DNA of 16,937 nt, taken from NCBI GenBank assembly GCA_963575675.1, contig CAUYUA010000259.1:1-16937 (forward strand). The letters are read 5' to 3'. Under the pieces are notes generated by a model, which was not told the DNA's origin, ran no database searches, and saw nothing but the letters and a program-made list of their open reading frames with translations. The translations under genes and the position numbers were made by a program. Numbering within the stretch: position 1 is the stretch's first letter; every line of letters begins with the position of its first letter. Shown in pieces: positions 15,004 to 16,937 of this stretch. This stretch comes from CAUYUA01 sp963575675 (lineage in GTDB: Bacteria; Pseudomonadota; Alphaproteobacteria; Azospirillales; Azospirillaceae).

Positions 15004-15043
15004 GGGATGATTTTCTTTCTATTTTGTTTGGCGCGTGGAGGTT

Positions 15044-16321
15044 CTATCTGTTGGCGGGGCTGTTGGCGGGGCTGTTGACGGGAGTGTCGGACGGTGTTTG
15101 TTTGGTGGCGATTAGGCCTAAGATCATCGCTAGAATAACGGCTGCGCTCCCTAGAGCAATCACGGCGGACCAACCTCCGAATGTCCACGCCGGTCCGAGC
15201 GCAGCGGTCGATAATCCTCCCGATCCCAAACACACTAGAAAGTAGAGTGATGATGAGGCGCCTTTGCATTCTTGTGGAACTGTTCTCGCCAAAAGCGTGA
15301 ATATGACGGGTTGTCCGGCGAAGACGCCTAAGAACATCAGCAACACTCCTGCAATCAGAAAGGAGAAGTCTTCAGCGACGCCAAGCAATCCCAAGGATGT
15401 GATAATCATACAATGACCAACCAATAAGACTCTGCGCGCGCCGACCCGGTTCATCAGAGCGCCGGACAGTGGAGCGCCGAGCACGGCGCTGAGGCCCATT
15501 AAGCTGATCCAGCCGATTTGTGCGGCGTTGTAGGAGAAAGGAGGGCGTTTGAGGTGAAAGGTGAGGATGGACAGAACCCCAAGATAGCCGACAAAAGTGA
15601 AGAATCCGATCGCAAGAAGGCGGGCGGAAGGAGGAAACGTCAATAGCTTCAACGTGTTGATATAGGATTGTTTTAACGCTGGACGGTGTGTCGCCGCCAA
15701 TTCGGCGTCATTCGGCAATAGCGTCAGCAAGGGCGGAAGAAGCAGATACAATCCGGCCATGCCCAGAAAAGTGGCGCGCCAACCGATGATGGCGCAGATT
15801 ACGCCGGTCATGGAGCGTCCTAAGATTACTCCGACCACAGACGCCGCGACGACCAATCCCATGCAGGCGCCGAGAGCCTTTCCTGTGGCCAAGCGACCAA
15901 TCAGAGCGTACATTGCCGCTGGAATTGCCGCCGCAATCACACCGATCATCGCCGAGGCGGCTAAAAATTCCCAAAATCCGTCGCATTGCGCCGCCGTCGC
16001 CGTGGCCGCCGCTTGGGCCACGCATCCCCAGGTTGCGACGGCGCGCGCCGGATAACGATCCGAGAGTGGGCCGAAGAGAAAAAACGCAAAGGCATATGCG
16101 ACGCTCGTGATCGTGAACACCAAACGCGCGTCTGTGTCTCCGATGTTCAGCCCTATTGCGATTTCCGGAAAAATCGGCTGCGTCATGTAAACTGAAGCGC
16201 AGGGCAGCGCCGTAGCAGCGCAGGCGATGCTTAGAGTAAGACCGCCGGCGCCGCCGAGGCGGGAGGAGGGAAGGGCGAGAGATGACGTCATGGAATGATT
16301 TTGCCGTTCTTTCAAAGTCAT
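15044..16321 (-). CDS. MFS transporter, probable small-molecule exporter
   Basis: This 425-residue inner-membrane protein has about 12 hydrophobic segments. The loop 2-3 motif of the major facilitator superfamily is visible as GPLSDRYPARAV, and a second loop reads GALMNRVGARRV after the central cytoplasmic loop. The N-terminus (PCASVYMTQPIFPEIA) resembles YnfM-like drug/metabolite exporters driven by proton exchange. The substrate is unknown. The start is uncertain: the ATG at 16321 and the ATG at 16291 lack good ribosome sites. The C-terminus ends in a short NSPANSPAN repeat encoded by two 12-bp copies of GTTGGCGGGGCT plus a degenerate third (15050-15085). The unknown gene follows 40 bp downstream and the SDR gene lies about 104 bp upstream. 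It could export a product of the neighbouring enzymes. Confidence 0.9.
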   Translation of the reverse strand: MTLKERQNHSMTSSLALPSSRLGGAGGLTLSIACAATALPCASVYMTQPIFPEIAIGLNIGDTDARLVFTITSVAYAFAFFLFGPLSDRYPARAVATWGCVAQAAATATAAQCDGFWEFLAASAMIGVIAAAIPAAMYALIGRLATGKALGACMGLVVAASVVGVILGRSMTGVICAIIGWRATFLGMAGLYLLLPPLLTLLPNDAELAATHRPALKQSYINTLKLLTFPPSARLLAIGFFTFVGYLGVLSILTFHLKRPPFSYNAAQIGWISLMGLSAVLGAPLSGALMNRVGARRVLLVGHCMIITSLGLLGVAEDFSFLIAGVLLMFLGVFAGQPVIFTLLARTVPQECKGASSSLYFLVCLGSGGLSTAALGPAWTFGGWSAVIALGSAAVILAMILGLIATKQTPSDTPVNSPANSPANR

Positions 16322-16425
16322 CAAGAGGTTGTTTGTGTTTGGCTCATCGAGGAGATGTTCGAAGCGCCGTTGCGAGAACTGCGCGCCAAGGCGCGTTTGG
16401 AGTCATCTAAAGTCATTCTCTGTGT

Positions 16426-16937
16426 TCAAATACTCGAAGTGGCTCCTCCGTCCACCATCAGCACGGCTCCGGTAATGTGTCTCGCGGATGGAGACGCCAG
16501 AAATGCAACAGCTTTAGCCACATCTTCCGGTTGCCCTAATCGTCTCAGAGGCGTCTTTTCGAGCACTTGTTTGGTGACGTCATCGGTTGAGCATCCAAAA
16601 CGCGCCGCAAAGCCTTCGCTAACGCCCTGCCATAAGGGCGTGGCCGTGGCTCCAGGGTTGACAATGTTGACGCGAACGCCTGATTTTCCCAGGTCTCCGG
16701 CGATGGCTTTGGCAAACCCGGACAACGCCGTCACCACCGTGCTGGCGATGACGAACATCGGATTGGGTTCGCGAGCAAATGCGCCGTTGATGAACACAAT
16801 GGAGCCCGATGAGCGTTTCGTCATCTCGGCGGCGACAGCGCGTGTCAAACGAATTGTTCCGCCCAGCTTGCCGTTCAGCGCCGGATCGCGTCCCATGACG
16901 TGGTGTAAGAGCCGGCAGCCATCGCGGATTTTCGATA
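16426..16937 (-). CDS. Short-chain dehydrogenase/reductase family protein, partial, lacking the usual Tyr/Lys
   Basis: The frame enters from the right edge and ends at 16426, giving about 170 residues of the C-terminal two thirds. Rossmann-SDR features are clear: GTIRLTRAVAAEM, GSIVFINGA, GVRVNIVNPGATATPLW, and the end PEDVAKAVAFLASPSARHITGAVLMVDGG. The active-site helix reads FVIASTVVTALSGFAKA. Aligned to the classical YxxxK pattern, Tyr becomes Ile and Lys becomes Val, and the preceding catalytic Ser position is Gly or Ala. It is thus either a divergent SDR subgroup or a non-catalytic relative. The N-terminal coenzyme motif lies outside the window. It is the first of the seven codirectional genes visible here. 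Family membership is firm; activity is doubtful. Confidence 0.82.
   Translation of the reverse strand, partial: SKIRDGCRLLHHVMGRDPALNGKLGGTIRLTRAVAAEMTKRSSGSIVFINGAFAREPNPMFVIASTVVTALSGFAKAIAGDLGKSGVRVNIVNPGATATPLWQGVSEGFAARFGCSTDDVTKQVLEKTPLRRLGQPEDVAKAVAFLASPSARHITGAVLMVDGGATSSI

Noticed and set aside
15050..15085. Tandem GTTGGCGGGGCT repeats as a regulatory array
   Set aside because: They encode the NSPA repeat at the C-terminus of the MFS protein; only two perfect copies and one degenerate one.

Overview
The window looks like chromosomal DNA of an alphaproteobacterium, most likely from a Rhodospirillales/Acetobacteraceae-like lineage. The evidence is the gene order NYN-domain protein / rpoZ / bifunctional RelA-SpoT, the coupling of an M17 aminopeptidase to an SH3-NlpC/P60 protein, a ParE-type topoisomerase IV subunit, and short hairpin repeats with a GGGTCC...GGACCC core. 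The genus cannot be fixed from the sequence alone. I saw no tRNA, rRNA, CRISPR array or transposase gene.

Left part (1-4024): on the minus strand are a partial SH3/NlpC-P60 protein running off the left edge, a 160-bp palindromic element, and a leucyl aminopeptidase broken by about six single-base indels, five of them within 200 bp. Next come a gene-poor stretch with remnants of a broken reading frame, an unrecognised plus-strand protein (2823-3536), and a convergent YciA-type acyl-CoA thioesterase (3590-4024).

Core part (4106-10887): parE has a well-formed promoter but one apparent base missing near 5358-5360. It is followed by a 460-bp spacer with a 27-bp inverted repeat, nested hairpins and a 14-G run. 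Then come an NYN (LabA/DUF88) gene on the minus strand with its own terminator, a 747-bp gene-poor gap, rpoZ with a consensus-like promoter, and a full-length bifunctional (p)ppGpp synthetase/hydrolase. A hairpin at 10851-10887 separates this block from the convergent genes on the right.

Right part (10902-16937): seven genes all lie on the minus strand. In transcription order they are a partial SDR, an MFS exporter, an unrecognised 282-aa protein, a 4-oxalocrotonate tautomerase homologue, an aldo/keto reductase, a protein with an AfsA-type (A-factor biosynthesis) hotdog domain, and a HAD-IB phosphatase. AfsA, a phosphatase and reductases are the enzyme classes used to make gamma-butyrolactone signals in Streptomyces. 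The group could therefore be an alphaproteobacterial butyrolactone/butenolide-like locus with an exporter. Internal terminators and the absence of a receptor gene leave this an inference. It is the most interesting hypothesis in the window.
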